From NCBI RefSeq assembly GCF_002259405.1, contig NZ_NPFW01000013.1:62001-126000 (forward strand): a stretch of 64,000 nt of DNA, given 5' to 3'. The translations under genes and the position numbers were made by a program. The notes under the pieces are model-generated. The model saw only the letters and a list, made by a program, of their open reading frames with translations, did no database searches and was not told the origin of the DNA. Below are positions 7,537 through 15,295 of the stretch, one piece after another. Source of the stretch: Rhodococcus sp. 14-2483-1-2 (GTDB lineage Bacteria; Actinomycetota; Actinomycetes; Mycobacteriales; Mycobacteriaceae). Position 1 is the stretch's first letter. Every line of letters begins with the position of its first letter.

Positions 7537-8929
7537 GCACCTTGCCTGGATTGAGCAGGTAGTGCGGGTCGAGCAATTCCTTGATGCCGCGCTGCAGTTC
7601 CGCTGCGACCGGATCGAGTTCGGTCTCGAGAAGGTCCCGCTTGAGCAGTCCCACCCCGTGTTCCCCGGTGATGGTTCCACCCATTGAGAGCGCGAATGCC
7701 GCGATCTCGTCGAACGCGCTGTGCGCTCTGGCCAACGATGAGGGGTCGAGGGGGTCGACGATGACCGTCGGATGGATGTTGCCGTCGCCTGCGTGGCCGA
7801 CGACTCCGATGACGATGCCCAGCCGGTCTGCCACCCGGCCCACCTCGTCGATCATCGTGGCGAGTTGTGAAATGGGAACGGACACATCGTCGACCAGCGG
7901 TGAACCGAGGCGCTCCAGCGCGGGGTAGGCCAGCCGACGGGCCTGCACGAGTTGCTCCGATTCGACCTCGTCCTCGGCGACGGCCACGTCGGTCGCGCCG
8001 GATTCGGTGCACAGTGCAGCAATGGCCTCGAGTTCCTGCACGGCACCCTCGCCGATGTCGGACTGTGCGATCAGCACTGCGGCGGCCTCGGTGCCGAAGT
8101 CCATCCGCGCGTAGGCGTCGATGGCGGCAATGGTGGTGCGGTCCAACAGCTCGAACAGGCTCGGGGTGATGCCCGCTGCACGAATCCTCGACACTGCCAC
8201 TCCTGCAGCGACCGTGGACGAAAAGGTCGCAGCCATCGTGAGTGGTACGGCGCTGGGGAAGTCGAGGCCGACGGTGGCCTCGGTGATGATGCCGAGCGTC
8301 CCCTCGGAGCCAACGAACAAGTCCGCAAGAGACAGGCCCGCCACACCTTTGACGGTGCGTCGACCGACGAACGTCGCCCTGCCGTCGGCTAGCACGACCC
8401 GCAGGCCACGCACGAACCGTGCTGTCACTCCGTACTTCACGCAGCAGAGCCCACCTGCGTTGGTGGCGATGTTGCCGCCGATCGTCGACGCCTCCCAGCT
8501 GGACGGATCAGGGAGGTACGTCAGCCCCTGCTGCAGGGCAGCATCTTTCAATTCCTTGTTCGTGACGCCGGGTTGCACGACGGCGACGCGGTTGACGACG
8601 TCGAGTTCGATGATCTTGTTCATGCGTCGGGTATTGAGGGCGATGGCTCCGACGCTGGCGTTCGCAGCACCCGCCAGGCCGGTCAATGCACCCTGTGGCA
8701 CCACCGGAATACGGTGTGCCGAAGCAATACTCATGATCGCCTGGACGTCCGACTCGGTGGTCGGTAGTACCGCGGCGAGGGGAAGGGTGGATTCGCAGAG
8801 GGCTGCTGCGTCACGTCGATAGCTTTGGAGGATGTCCGGGTCCGTCACCACCGCGTCGGAGCCGAGCGCGCGTGTCAGTTCGTCGAGAACAGGGGAGTCG
8901 AGCACAAGCGTCGACGATGGTGCGGTCAT
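7520..8929 (-). CDS. FAD-linked oxidase, GlcD / D-lactate dehydrogenase type
   Basis: A 469-residue flavoprotein. It has an N-terminal FAD-binding PCMH domain (VVPQGALTGLAGAANA, STIGGNIATNAGGLCCVKYG, LFVGSEGTLGIIT) and a C-terminal oxidase domain with the metal/substrate-site segments VGHAGDGNIHPTV and GTITGEHGVGLLKR. The family oxidises 2-hydroxyacids such as glycolate or D-lactate. Here it sits inside a phenylacetate regulon, so mandelate- or phenyllactate-type substrates feeding that route are a reasonable but untested guess. It is divergent from the MHS transporter. Confidence 0.85.
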   Translation of the reverse strand: MTAPSSTLVLDSPVLDELTRALGSDAVVTDPDILQSYRRDAAALCESTLPLAAVLPTTESDVQAIMSIASAHRIPVVPQGALTGLAGAANASVGAIALNTRRMNKIIELDVVNRVAVVQPGVTNKELKDAALQQGLTYLPDPSSWEASTIGGNIATNAGGLCCVKYGVTARFVRGLRVVLADGRATFVGRRTVKGVAGLSLADLFVGSEGTLGIITEATVGLDFPSAVPLTMAATFSSTVAAGVAVSRIRAAGITPSLFELLDRTTIAAIDAYARMDFGTEAAAVLIAQSDIGEGAVQELEAIAALCTESGATDVAVAEDEVESEQLVQARRLAYPALERLGSPLVDDVSVPISQLATMIDEVGRVADRLGIVIGVVGHAGDGNIHPTVIVDPLDPSSLARAHSAFDEIAAFALSMGGTITGEHGVGLLKRDLLETELDPVAAELQRGIKELLDPHYLLNPGKVLTVRP

Positions 8930-9051
8930 GGGTTCGAGTATGACCTTCCGTCACTGGCGGTGTCTGCGTCGTTTCGGACGAACACCTGCGCTGCGGTCGG
9001 TAGATCTCGACGAATTCGTGGGTTTCCCCGGTCGTCATGGCCTGCGCCACC

Positions 9052-9057
9052 TTGACA
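9052..9057 (+). promoter_or_regulatory. Candidate -35 element of transporter promoter
   Basis: TTGACA, 38 bases before the PaaR-type palindrome at 9090, repeats the spacing seen at paaZ. The gap 8930-9228 holds this promoter region and nothing else I can identify. Confidence 0.45.
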
Positions 9058-9089
9058 AACCATCGTGTCGGCGGTCACAGTGATTACCG

Positions 9090-9103
9090 ACCGAATGGAC
9101 GGT
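9090..9103. promoter_or_regulatory. PaaR-type operator palindrome 3 (transporter promoter)
   Basis: ACCGAATGGACGGT, with flanks ATTACCG and GAGT almost identical to the paaZ site. It brings the downstream MHS transporter into the paa regulon. Confidence 0.75.
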
Positions 9104-9228
9104 GAGTTATATCCGGTTTTCGGTCGCCGAGATTGTTCGTGTTCGACCCTTATTACCCTGCCTCACGACACTCCGAATCGCCGCTCCTGTCACTGAGCGC
9201 CGGAGCCCGAACGAAACGAGACAAGTCG

Positions 9229-10530
9229 ATGTCAACACAGGTCGAGACGCCTACCGGGGTGTCGCGCGAGCATCGCCGCGCCGCGATGGCCAGCATGGTC
9301 GGAACCACGGTCGAGTGGTACGACTTCTTCATCTACGCGCAGGCAGCGTCGCTGATCTTCGCTCAACTGTTCTTCGCGCCCATGGGGTCGTCCGGACAGC
9401 TCGTCGCCTACGTCACGATCGGCATCAGCTTCATCTTCCGGCCTCTCGGAGCCATCGTCGCGGGCTACTTCGGCGACAAGATCGGCCGCAAGAAGGTCCT
9501 CATCGCCACCCTCACCCTCATGGGTGCGGCCACCGTCGGTATGGGTCTGCTCCCCACCTACGCCACTATCGGTATCTGGGCTCCGATTATTCTGATCGTG
9601 CTGCGCATCCTGCAGGGATTCTCCACCGGTGGCGAGTGGGGCGGCGCGGCGCTGATGGCCGTCGAGCATGCCCCGAAGGGCAAGCGCGGAATCTACGGTG
9701 CCGCAACTCAGATGGGTGTTCCACTCGGCATGCTCATTGCGGTGGGAACGTTGGCGCTGTGCACCGGTCTGCTCAGTGAGTCGCAGTTCGAGGCCTGGGG
9801 CTGGCGCATTCCGTTCCTCATCAGCTTCGTGCTGATCCTCGTCGGTTTCTACATCCGACGTCGCGTCGAGGAGACCCCGGTGTTCAAGGAGCTCTCGGAA
9901 CGCAAGGAGCGCAACCACACTCCGGTCCGTTCGCTGTGGCGCACCAACAAGAAGCAGGTCATGCTCGCCGCGTTGTCGTTCATCGGCACCAACGGCAACG
10001 GCTACATCATCGTCGGCGGCTTCATCGTGGCCTACTCGACGCGTGAACACGGACTCGCTCGCGTGGATGTGTTGGTGGCGAGCTTGTTCGCGGCCGTCGT
10101 CTGGGGTGTGTTCACTCTGCTCGGAGCGCATCTGTCCGATCGCTACGCCCGAACCACCATCATGAACCTCGGTAACGCGGCAATGGTGTTGTGCGCCATC
10201 CCGTTCTTCCTGCTCGTCGACACCGGTGAATTGCACTGGATCTACGTGGCCCTCGGTCTCTTCGCCGTCGGACTCGGACTCTCCTACGGTCCGCAGCCGG
10301 CTCTGTACGCCGAGATGTTTCCTGCTGCAGTCCGATTCAGTGGTGCGTCCATCGGCTACGCCATCGGCACGGTGCTCGGTGGAGCCTTCGTTCCGACGAT
10401 CTCCGAGGCACTGTTCAAGGGAACCGGCACCTCGATGTCGATCTCGATCTACCTGATGATCCTGGCCGCGATCTCCTTCGTGGCGACCTCGCGAATCAAA
10501 AACCGTAAAGACGAGGATCTGAACGTCTGA
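9229..10530 (+). CDS. MHS-family MFS transporter, candidate phenylacetate/aromatic acid permease
   Basis: A 433-residue, 12-helix major facilitator. The opening AAMASMVGTTVEWYDFFIYA and the loop motif GYFGDKIGRKKVL mark the metabolite:H+ symporter family (ShiA, PcaT, ProP relatives); LQGFSTGGEWGGAALM is the family helix-4 signature. A PaaR-type palindrome about 125 bases upstream suggests induction with the paa genes, so phenylacetate or a related acid is the likely substrate (inference). The ATG at 9229 fits the family N-terminus; the frame is open from 9133. No strong ribosome site is visible. Confidence 0.85.
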   Translation: MSTQVETPTGVSREHRRAAMASMVGTTVEWYDFFIYAQAASLIFAQLFFAPMGSSGQLVAYVTIGISFIFRPLGAIVAGYFGDKIGRKKVLIATLTLMGAATVGMGLLPTYATIGIWAPIILIVLRILQGFSTGGEWGGAALMAVEHAPKGKRGIYGAATQMGVPLGMLIAVGTLALCTGLLSESQFEAWGWRIPFLISFVLILVGFYIRRRVEETPVFKELSERKERNHTPVRSLWRTNKKQVMLAALSFIGTNGNGYIIVGGFIVAYSTREHGLARVDVLVASLFAAVVWGVFTLLGAHLSDRYARTTIMNLGNAAMVLCAIPFFLLVDTGELHWIYVALGLFAVGLGLSYGPQPALYAEMFPAAVRFSGASIGYAIGTVLGGAFVPTISEALFKGTGTSMSISIYLMILAAISFVATSRIKNRKDEDLNV

Positions 10531-10540
10531 GTTATCTGTG

Positions 10541-10579
10541 ACGAAAGCCCCGAAACCATAGTGGTTTCGGGGCTTTCGT
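10541..10579. terminator. Perfect 18-bp hairpin after the transporter
   Basis: The arms ACGAAAGCCCCGAAACCA and its exact complement enclose a 3-base loop (TAG), starting 10 bases after the transporter stop codon. The right arm ends with a T-rich CTTTCGT. It is a strong intrinsic terminator candidate and marks the end of the paa block. Confidence 0.85.
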
Positions 10580-10985
10580 CGTTCACATACAAGACCATCC
10601 GCGACGGCTACAGTCGACGCCGAACCAGCTTCCGGATTCGGTGTGTTTGACGACATCGAACAGGGCATGGACGGCCCACGGCCACGTGTTCCCTTAGCGA
10701 GGTCCTGTGCGTAAAGGGCAAATGTGACCCTGCCCGGCTGCACATCGCCGACGAGGGCGACTGCGGTGCAATAACGACGCTCACCTTCACTCCGAGTCCT
10801 ACACCGGTTCTTGGGCCACCCGACAACGTGATCGGCCTTCCAGCCGTTCTGTGGGGCCGCCGAGCCCGGTAGCGGAGACAACCGCTAGAGCCCACTTCCG
10901 ACCCGACTGAGACCGCCGCATGCCGCCCTCTCCCACAACAGAGATGGCGAAACTGCCAGCAAACCTCGGCTCAGAGGAGCACTTC
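10580..10985. other. No confident gene; left edge of accessory region
   Basis: No complete gene is recognised. Short open stretches look gene-like but lack starts: a rightward frame near 10604-10711 (GFGVFDDIEQGMDG) and another at 10651-10872 (GKCDPARLHIADEGDCG), interrupted relative to each other. They may be remnants of decayed genes. Nothing ties them to a family I know. Confidence 0.4.
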
Positions 10986-10989
10986 CAGG

Positions 10990-11250
10990 TCGAATACCGT
11001 CCGCGCCGTCCACGCGAAGTTCCCGCAGATCACCCCGATCGCTGGGCGGAGTGCCGACGGTGGAGGATTCGACGACGATCCCTCCGGGCGGGCGGCGGAC
11101 ATCATGATCGACAACTGGTCCTCGGAGGAAGACAGAGCGCCCGGCGACCAGGCCAAGGGCTACCTGTGGGCGAACCGGGACTACTTCCAGATCGAGTACA
11201 CGATCTGGCGACAGGAATACATCCCCTGCCAGGTGAACCGAACACCGTAG
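10990..11250 (+). pseudogene. Remnant of a VldE-like (ARB_07466 C-terminal domain) protein
   Basis: Translating this frame gives NTVRAVHAKFPQITPIAG, then DPSGRAADIMIDNW, GYLWANRDYFQIEYTIWRQE and a TAG at 11248. This matches the C-terminal domain common in actinobacterial cell-wall and phage-lysin-type proteins, whose signature is HPSGRAxDIMI followed by a Y-x-I-W-R/Q strand. No start codon occurs in frame before 11104, and the normal His/Tyr positions are partly changed. The reading frame is intact for about 85 codons, so decay looks recent or partial. It ends where the topoisomerase fragment begins. Confidence 0.6.
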
Positions 11251-11293
11251 AGGACAGGGGATCTCCCACCCAGAACCACAAGAACTCAAGACC

Positions 11294-13363
11294 GTGCTCT
11301 CTGAATGTGAGAGCATTTGCAATGCAGCCGATCTCGACCCGACCGGTGAAGGCTCACTCCTCGGCTGGGAGATCGTGGAGTACTTGGGCCTCGAGAACGA
11401 GAAGCTCGAACGCATGGAGTTCCTCGACGAAACCTCTGCATCGCTGCGCACAGCCTTCACAGCCCGTCGCCCGGTCACCGCGATCTCGGCCGAGGGCGAC
11501 TACCGCAAGGCCGACTTCCGGTCGAAGTGGGACATGCTCTCGATGCAGTTCACCAGACTCGCGACCAAGACGACCGGGGCGAGCACGGTACTGCGTAACG
11601 GGCGACTCAAGTCCGCGATGGTCGTCATCGTCGGCAACGGACTCGACGCCCACAACGGATACGTCAAGAAGGCGTTCTACGAGAACCGGTTTCGGGACGA
11701 GAACGGCGTGACATACACCGACCCCGAGATCGATCGATTCGAGAACGAGAACGATGTTCCCGGCGGCCTGCAGTCATCACCGGTCGTCCACGACGGGACC
11801 ACACGCAAGAAAACGGGACCACCGAAACTGATGGACCTGGCCGCACTGTCATCTCTGTTGTCGAAGAAAGGTTTCGGGGCGAAGAACGTTCTCGACACCT
11901 ATCAGAAGATGTACGAGGCGCAAGTGGTGTCCTACCCGCGCACCGAGGACAAGTTCATCTCGATCGAGCAGTTAAACGAGCTACTTCCCCTGGTCGACGC
12001 GATCGCCGGGGTCGGAGTGGATCCGGCGGCGCTGAGCCACCGCGGCCCACGTACGAGCCACGTCAAGTCCGGCGGCGCGCACGGTGCCAACCGCCCGGGG
12101 CCCAACGTCCCAGCAAGCCTCGACGCAGTGGAGAAGGCCTACGGCGAGCTGGGCAAAGAGATCTACGAGCTCCTCGCCAAGAACTACCTGACGATGCTCG
12201 CCCCCGATTACGAGTACGACCAACATCGCGGGCACGTCGAGAAGTATCCGAGCTTCGTCGGCTCGCTGAATGTGCCCGCAGTGCTCGGGTGGAAAGGCGT
12301 GTTCGTCGTCGAGGAAGAGGGCGGCGAGCTCGACGAGCAACCCACGGGTGCGACGGCATTGGGTACTGTCGCGGACCCGTTCGTCCACGAGGGCTTCCCT
12401 GCACGGCCGCCGCATCCGACGATGGGATGGTTGATGGAGCAGCTCGAGAAGCGGAGCGTGGGTACCGGCGCGACCCGGACGAGCACCTATGCCGAGGTCA
12501 CGAACAACTCGGGCGGCAAGGCCCTGATGGTCGAGCAGCGCGGCAAGATCACCCTCAGCGCAATCGGTGAACTCAACCATCGGATCCTGCCTGGCACACA
12601 CATCGGCGATCTGACGATCACCGAGCAGGTATTCGAGCAAATGGCGCAGATCGAGGCCGGAACCGGAGAGGCAGCCGACTTTTTGTCCCTCGTGGCGGAT
12701 CTGGTGCGCCGCGACCTCGAGACGATGACGGCGAATGCGAGGGCGTTGTCCGCCGAGCTCACGGCACGGATGAGTAAGGCAGGGGTGACCCGAGAAGCGG
12801 TGGAGATGATCGAGCTGCCACCGAAGCTGCATTTCACTCATGCTGGCACGGTCGTGACCCGTGCGAAGCGGGTTTTCGGTGGCCACCGGTTCACCGACAC
12901 CGAAGTAGCGGCACTGCTCGCTGGCCGAGTCATCGAGATCGTTGCGACGAGCGCGAAGTCGGGGAAGACGTTCACCTGCACGGGAAAGCTCGAACCAGGC
13001 GTGAGGGAGAAAGACGGCAAGCAGTACCCACACGTGAGCTTCAACCCGCAGTTCGAGGAGCGTGCACCTCGGACTGATCTGGTCAGCGGAGTGTGGAAAG
13101 GCAAGCCGGTCACGTTCAAAGGACGCGGATGGGGTGCCAACGAACACTGGCCTGGTAAGGACTTCACCGAGCAGGAACTCGCGTCGCTGCTGGCCGGGGA
13201 GACCATCGAATTCGACGCCACAAGCAAGACAGGTAAGACGTACCGGGCCAAGGGCGCACTGGCCGCGGGGACCTACCAGGGCAGCAAGACATTTGGATTC
13301 AAGCTGAAGTTCGAGGACCGCAAATCCACCGCAGGCACCAAGAAACGCACCGTGCGACGGTAA
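11294..13363 (+). CDS. 5'-truncated type IA DNA topoisomerase (TopB/plasmid type)
   Basis: From the first usable start (GTG 11294) the protein has 689 residues. It begins inside the Toprim domain: ADLDPTGEG (about residues 12-20) is the metal-binding acidic motif. The catalytic tyrosine is Tyr214 in SYPRTEDKFIS. C-terminal repeats (VFGGHRFTDTEVAALLAG, WPGKDFTEQELASLLAG) resemble topoisomerase III tail modules. Homology-like sequence (ELKTVLSECESICNAADLD) continues upstream of the GTG, but the frame closes at 11234, so the usual N-terminus with its E-K-P-S motif is missing. The protein is probably inactive. Such genes are typical of actinobacterial plasmids and conjugative elements. Confidence 0.75.
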   Translation: MLSECESICNAADLDPTGEGSLLGWEIVEYLGLENEKLERMEFLDETSASLRTAFTARRPVTAISAEGDYRKADFRSKWDMLSMQFTRLATKTTGASTVLRNGRLKSAMVVIVGNGLDAHNGYVKKAFYENRFRDENGVTYTDPEIDRFENENDVPGGLQSSPVVHDGTTRKKTGPPKLMDLAALSSLLSKKGFGAKNVLDTYQKMYEAQVVSYPRTEDKFISIEQLNELLPLVDAIAGVGVDPAALSHRGPRTSHVKSGGAHGANRPGPNVPASLDAVEKAYGELGKEIYELLAKNYLTMLAPDYEYDQHRGHVEKYPSFVGSLNVPAVLGWKGVFVVEEEGGELDEQPTGATALGTVADPFVHEGFPARPPHPTMGWLMEQLEKRSVGTGATRTSTYAEVTNNSGGKALMVEQRGKITLSAIGELNHRILPGTHIGDLTITEQVFEQMAQIEAGTGEAADFLSLVADLVRRDLETMTANARALSAELTARMSKAGVTREAVEMIELPPKLHFTHAGTVVTRAKRVFGGHRFTDTEVAALLAGRVIEIVATSAKSGKTFTCTGKLEPGVREKDGKQYPHVSFNPQFEERAPRTDLVSGVWKGKPVTFKGRGWGANEHWPGKDFTEQELASLLAGETIEFDATSKTGKTYRAKGALAAGTYQGSKTFGFKLKFEDRKSTAGTKKRTVRR

Positions 13364-13432
13364 ACGGGTGCCGCAGGACAGCAACGGGGTCGTACGCCTG
13401 CACCCATCGGGAGACGAGTCCGAGCGGTGAGT

Positions 13433-13843
13433 TCAGAAGAAGGTCAGCTGTGCCTCGTCGACACGGACACGTCCGGGCTTCGTCCGGCGGGGTCCGACCG
13501 GGGGAGCGTGCCGAGTCGGCACCGCCGGTGCGGAACCTTCGGCGACGCCGAGTTCGGCACGCGCGCGGCGCGCCAATTCCTCTCGTACACGCGACCGTTC
13601 GGCCACGCGCGCACGTCCGATCGCCGTGTCTCGGGCACTCCACTCCAACTCCCACGCCGCCGATCCCGGAGGCGGCGCGCCCACAGCCCGATCGGTCACC
13701 CGATCGAGGAGTTGATCGATCCTGTCGATCAACACCTGCGCAAGCTCGTCGAGCACACGCTCAGGCACCGTGGCCACGGACTCGTTGTCGCTCACACCCG
13801 ACACTGTCGAGCCGGGCACTGCCGAACAGCCCGCACCTGACAC
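13433..13843 (-). CDS. Hypothetical protein
   Basis: A possible 136-residue protein on the reverse strand, not recognised. The part ESVATVPERVLDELAQVLID, then RIDQLLDRV looks helical, and the middle is Arg/Ala rich with a charged helix (GRARVAERSRVREELARRA). The tail is Pro/Arg rich. A GTG inside (about residue 17) may be the true start. The 160 bases between it and the AbiJ-like stop hold nothing I can identify. A shadow frame cannot be excluded. Confidence 0.4.
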   Translation of the reverse strand: MSGAGCSAVPGSTVSGVSDNESVATVPERVLDELAQVLIDRIDQLLDRVTDRAVGAPPPGSAAWELEWSARDTAIGRARVAERSRVREELARRARAELGVAEGSAPAVPTRHAPPVGPRRTKPGRVRVDEAQLTFF

Positions 13844-14003
13844 TCATGGCGACGGTCCGACCGACGAAGAATCGCCTCGACGCCTCATCGCCGGAATCCC
13901 CGACAGGGATCGCGAACGGATACCACCACTAGTCCGGACCGACCGGGGCGTCGCCACGCTCCTCGGATGTCGTCGTAGGCCGATTGGACTAGCGCGTTTC
14001 GAT

Positions 14004-14939
14004 CTACCGTGTGTCCCATACATCGAATAGGAATTCGCTAATGGCCACAGCTGAGTTCAGGGCGAGCCGGGCGTGTCGTCGATCGGCGGTGCTCGGAGAT
14101 CCTCGGCCGTGACCGGTTCCGATTTTGTTCCGCAGCTCGCCGAGGCTTTGTACCGAGCTGGCAAGTCCTCGCAAAAGCCCGTTGACAGCCGAGCTCGCGG
14201 CGGCGTCACCTTCGACTGATTTACCGGCGATGCCCAACGCTTTGCTGGTCGCTTTGTACAGGGTTGGGAGGTCGTCGCTGCGCTTGTAGGTCCCTCCAAG
14301 ATCATCGAGGATTTGGATGAACACAGACTCGATCAGCTCTTTGCACGCGCCGATGGCAGCTTCAGGATCCGTTGCGATACTTGCTTCGATACGTCTCAGA
14401 TGTCGATCGAGGGTTGTACGGTCGTCGAGTGTTGCTCGGTCGAGGACCAGGCCGGCGGGGCGGTCACCATGGAAGCTACTGATTCGTCGCCAGTTGTAAA
14501 GTGTTCGCCCACTGATGGTTCCGTCTGCGACCAGCTCGTAGCTGTCGGGGGCGAGCAGTTCGTTGAGGCGAATTACCATGGATTCTGCGATCTCGGGGTC
14601 TCGTACGAGAGGGTGCACGGTGCGGGTGAGAAACCGAAGGAAAGCATCATCTGGACCGGTGCGGATGCTGAACCTGGTGTCCCCGAAGACCCAGCCCTCT
14701 CCCCAGTCGTTGTTGTTGATGCAGTGCTGGTGTATGTCGCCGGCGGCGTCCGTGTACCGGCGGTCGGTGCTGGGAAGGTCGTGCAGGTCGTATAGGGCGC
14801 TCAGGAAAGTGACTTCGTCGAGTTTGCCCACCCAGAAATAGTCGCGATCGAGTGTCAGTGTGTCTATCACTGCCTGGCGAGTGATGTCTGTGATCTCGCG
14901 AGCTGTGTGGGATCGGCTCGCAGGGTCCGCGGGGTTCAT
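14004..14939 (-). CDS. AbiJ-like abortive infection protein (AbiJ N3-type + Abi_C)
   Basis: A 311-residue protein. Residues about 10-150 (DRDYFWVGKLDEVTFLSALY, GDIHQHCINNNDWGEGWVF, FLRFLTRTVHPLVRD) match the AbiJ N-terminal domain type 3, in which aromatic and Asn/Asp-rich loops recur. Residues about 195-310 form the Abi_C domain: ACKELIESVFIQILDDLG, YKRSDDLPTLYK, ELRNKIGTGHGR, then HARLALNSAVAISEFLFD. The R-N-K-x-G-T-G-H-G stretch is HEPN-like and may be an RNase site. Abi proteins arrest infected cells during phage attack. The start at 14939 is chosen as the first ATG before the conserved domain. It is the clearest defence gene in this accessory region. Confidence 0.8.
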   Translation of the reverse strand: MNPADPASRSHTAREITDITRQAVIDTLTLDRDYFWVGKLDEVTFLSALYDLHDLPSTDRRYTDAAGDIHQHCINNNDWGEGWVFGDTRFSIRTGPDDAFLRFLTRTVHPLVRDPEIAESMVIRLNELLAPDSYELVADGTISGRTLYNWRRISSFHGDRPAGLVLDRATLDDRTTLDRHLRRIEASIATDPEAAIGACKELIESVFIQILDDLGGTYKRSDDLPTLYKATSKALGIAGKSVEGDAAASSAVNGLLRGLASSVQSLGELRNKIGTGHGRGSPSTADRRHARLALNSAVAISEFLFDVWDTR

Positions 14940-14953
14940 CGGACAAGTTTCGC

Positions 14954-15205
14954 TTAGGTCGTGTGCAGGCTTGCGGCTTGGTCCAAAGGTGGTGGTTCGT
15001 CGCCGGCGCATTCGGTCCCCGGCACCGAGTGCCGTCGGCGGCTCGGCATCGTTTGGAAGTGTCTCGCGCTGATCTCTTTCACGAGTTCCGAGTGCAGCAG
15101 ATGGATCCCTACGAAGCCGCCGCCCTCACATCGGTTGCCTTCTACCGTCCTCACTAGCTCAAGTATCCCAAAAGTGCCACCGCCCACTTCGAGCAAAGCT
15201 ATCAT
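14954..15205 (-). CDS. Possible small protein upstream of the AbiJ-like gene
   Basis: An 83-residue frame from ATG 15205 (or 103 residues from 15265) ends 14 bases before the AbiJ-like start on the same strand. It reads MIALLEVGGGTFGILELVRT, then GGGFVGIHLLHSELVKEISA and a Pro/Arg-rich tail. It has natural-looking composition but no known motif and no clear ribosome site. If real it could be a small partner or antitoxin of the AbiJ-like protein. The remaining 15206-15295 shows nothing else. Confidence 0.35.
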   Translation of the reverse strand: MIALLEVGGGTFGILELVRTVEGNRCEGGGFVGIHLLHSELVKEISARHFQTMPSRRRHSVPGTECAGDEPPPLDQAASLHTT

Positions 15206-15295
15206 CGACCGGGACACGCTTTTGAGGATGACGGATGCCGCGCGACTCGGGCAAGCCAGGCACATTTACTCATAGCTTTGGGCGGTGGGGACGGA

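Noticed and set aside
10604..10872. Two gene-like stretches without start codons in different frames
   Set aside because: No family recognised and no complete frame; not called as a gene.
9232..10881. A 549-codon reverse-strand frame across the transporter
   Set aside because: It is antisense to an obvious MHS transporter. Only its first 90 codons, beyond the transporter, look somewhat natural, and they match no family.
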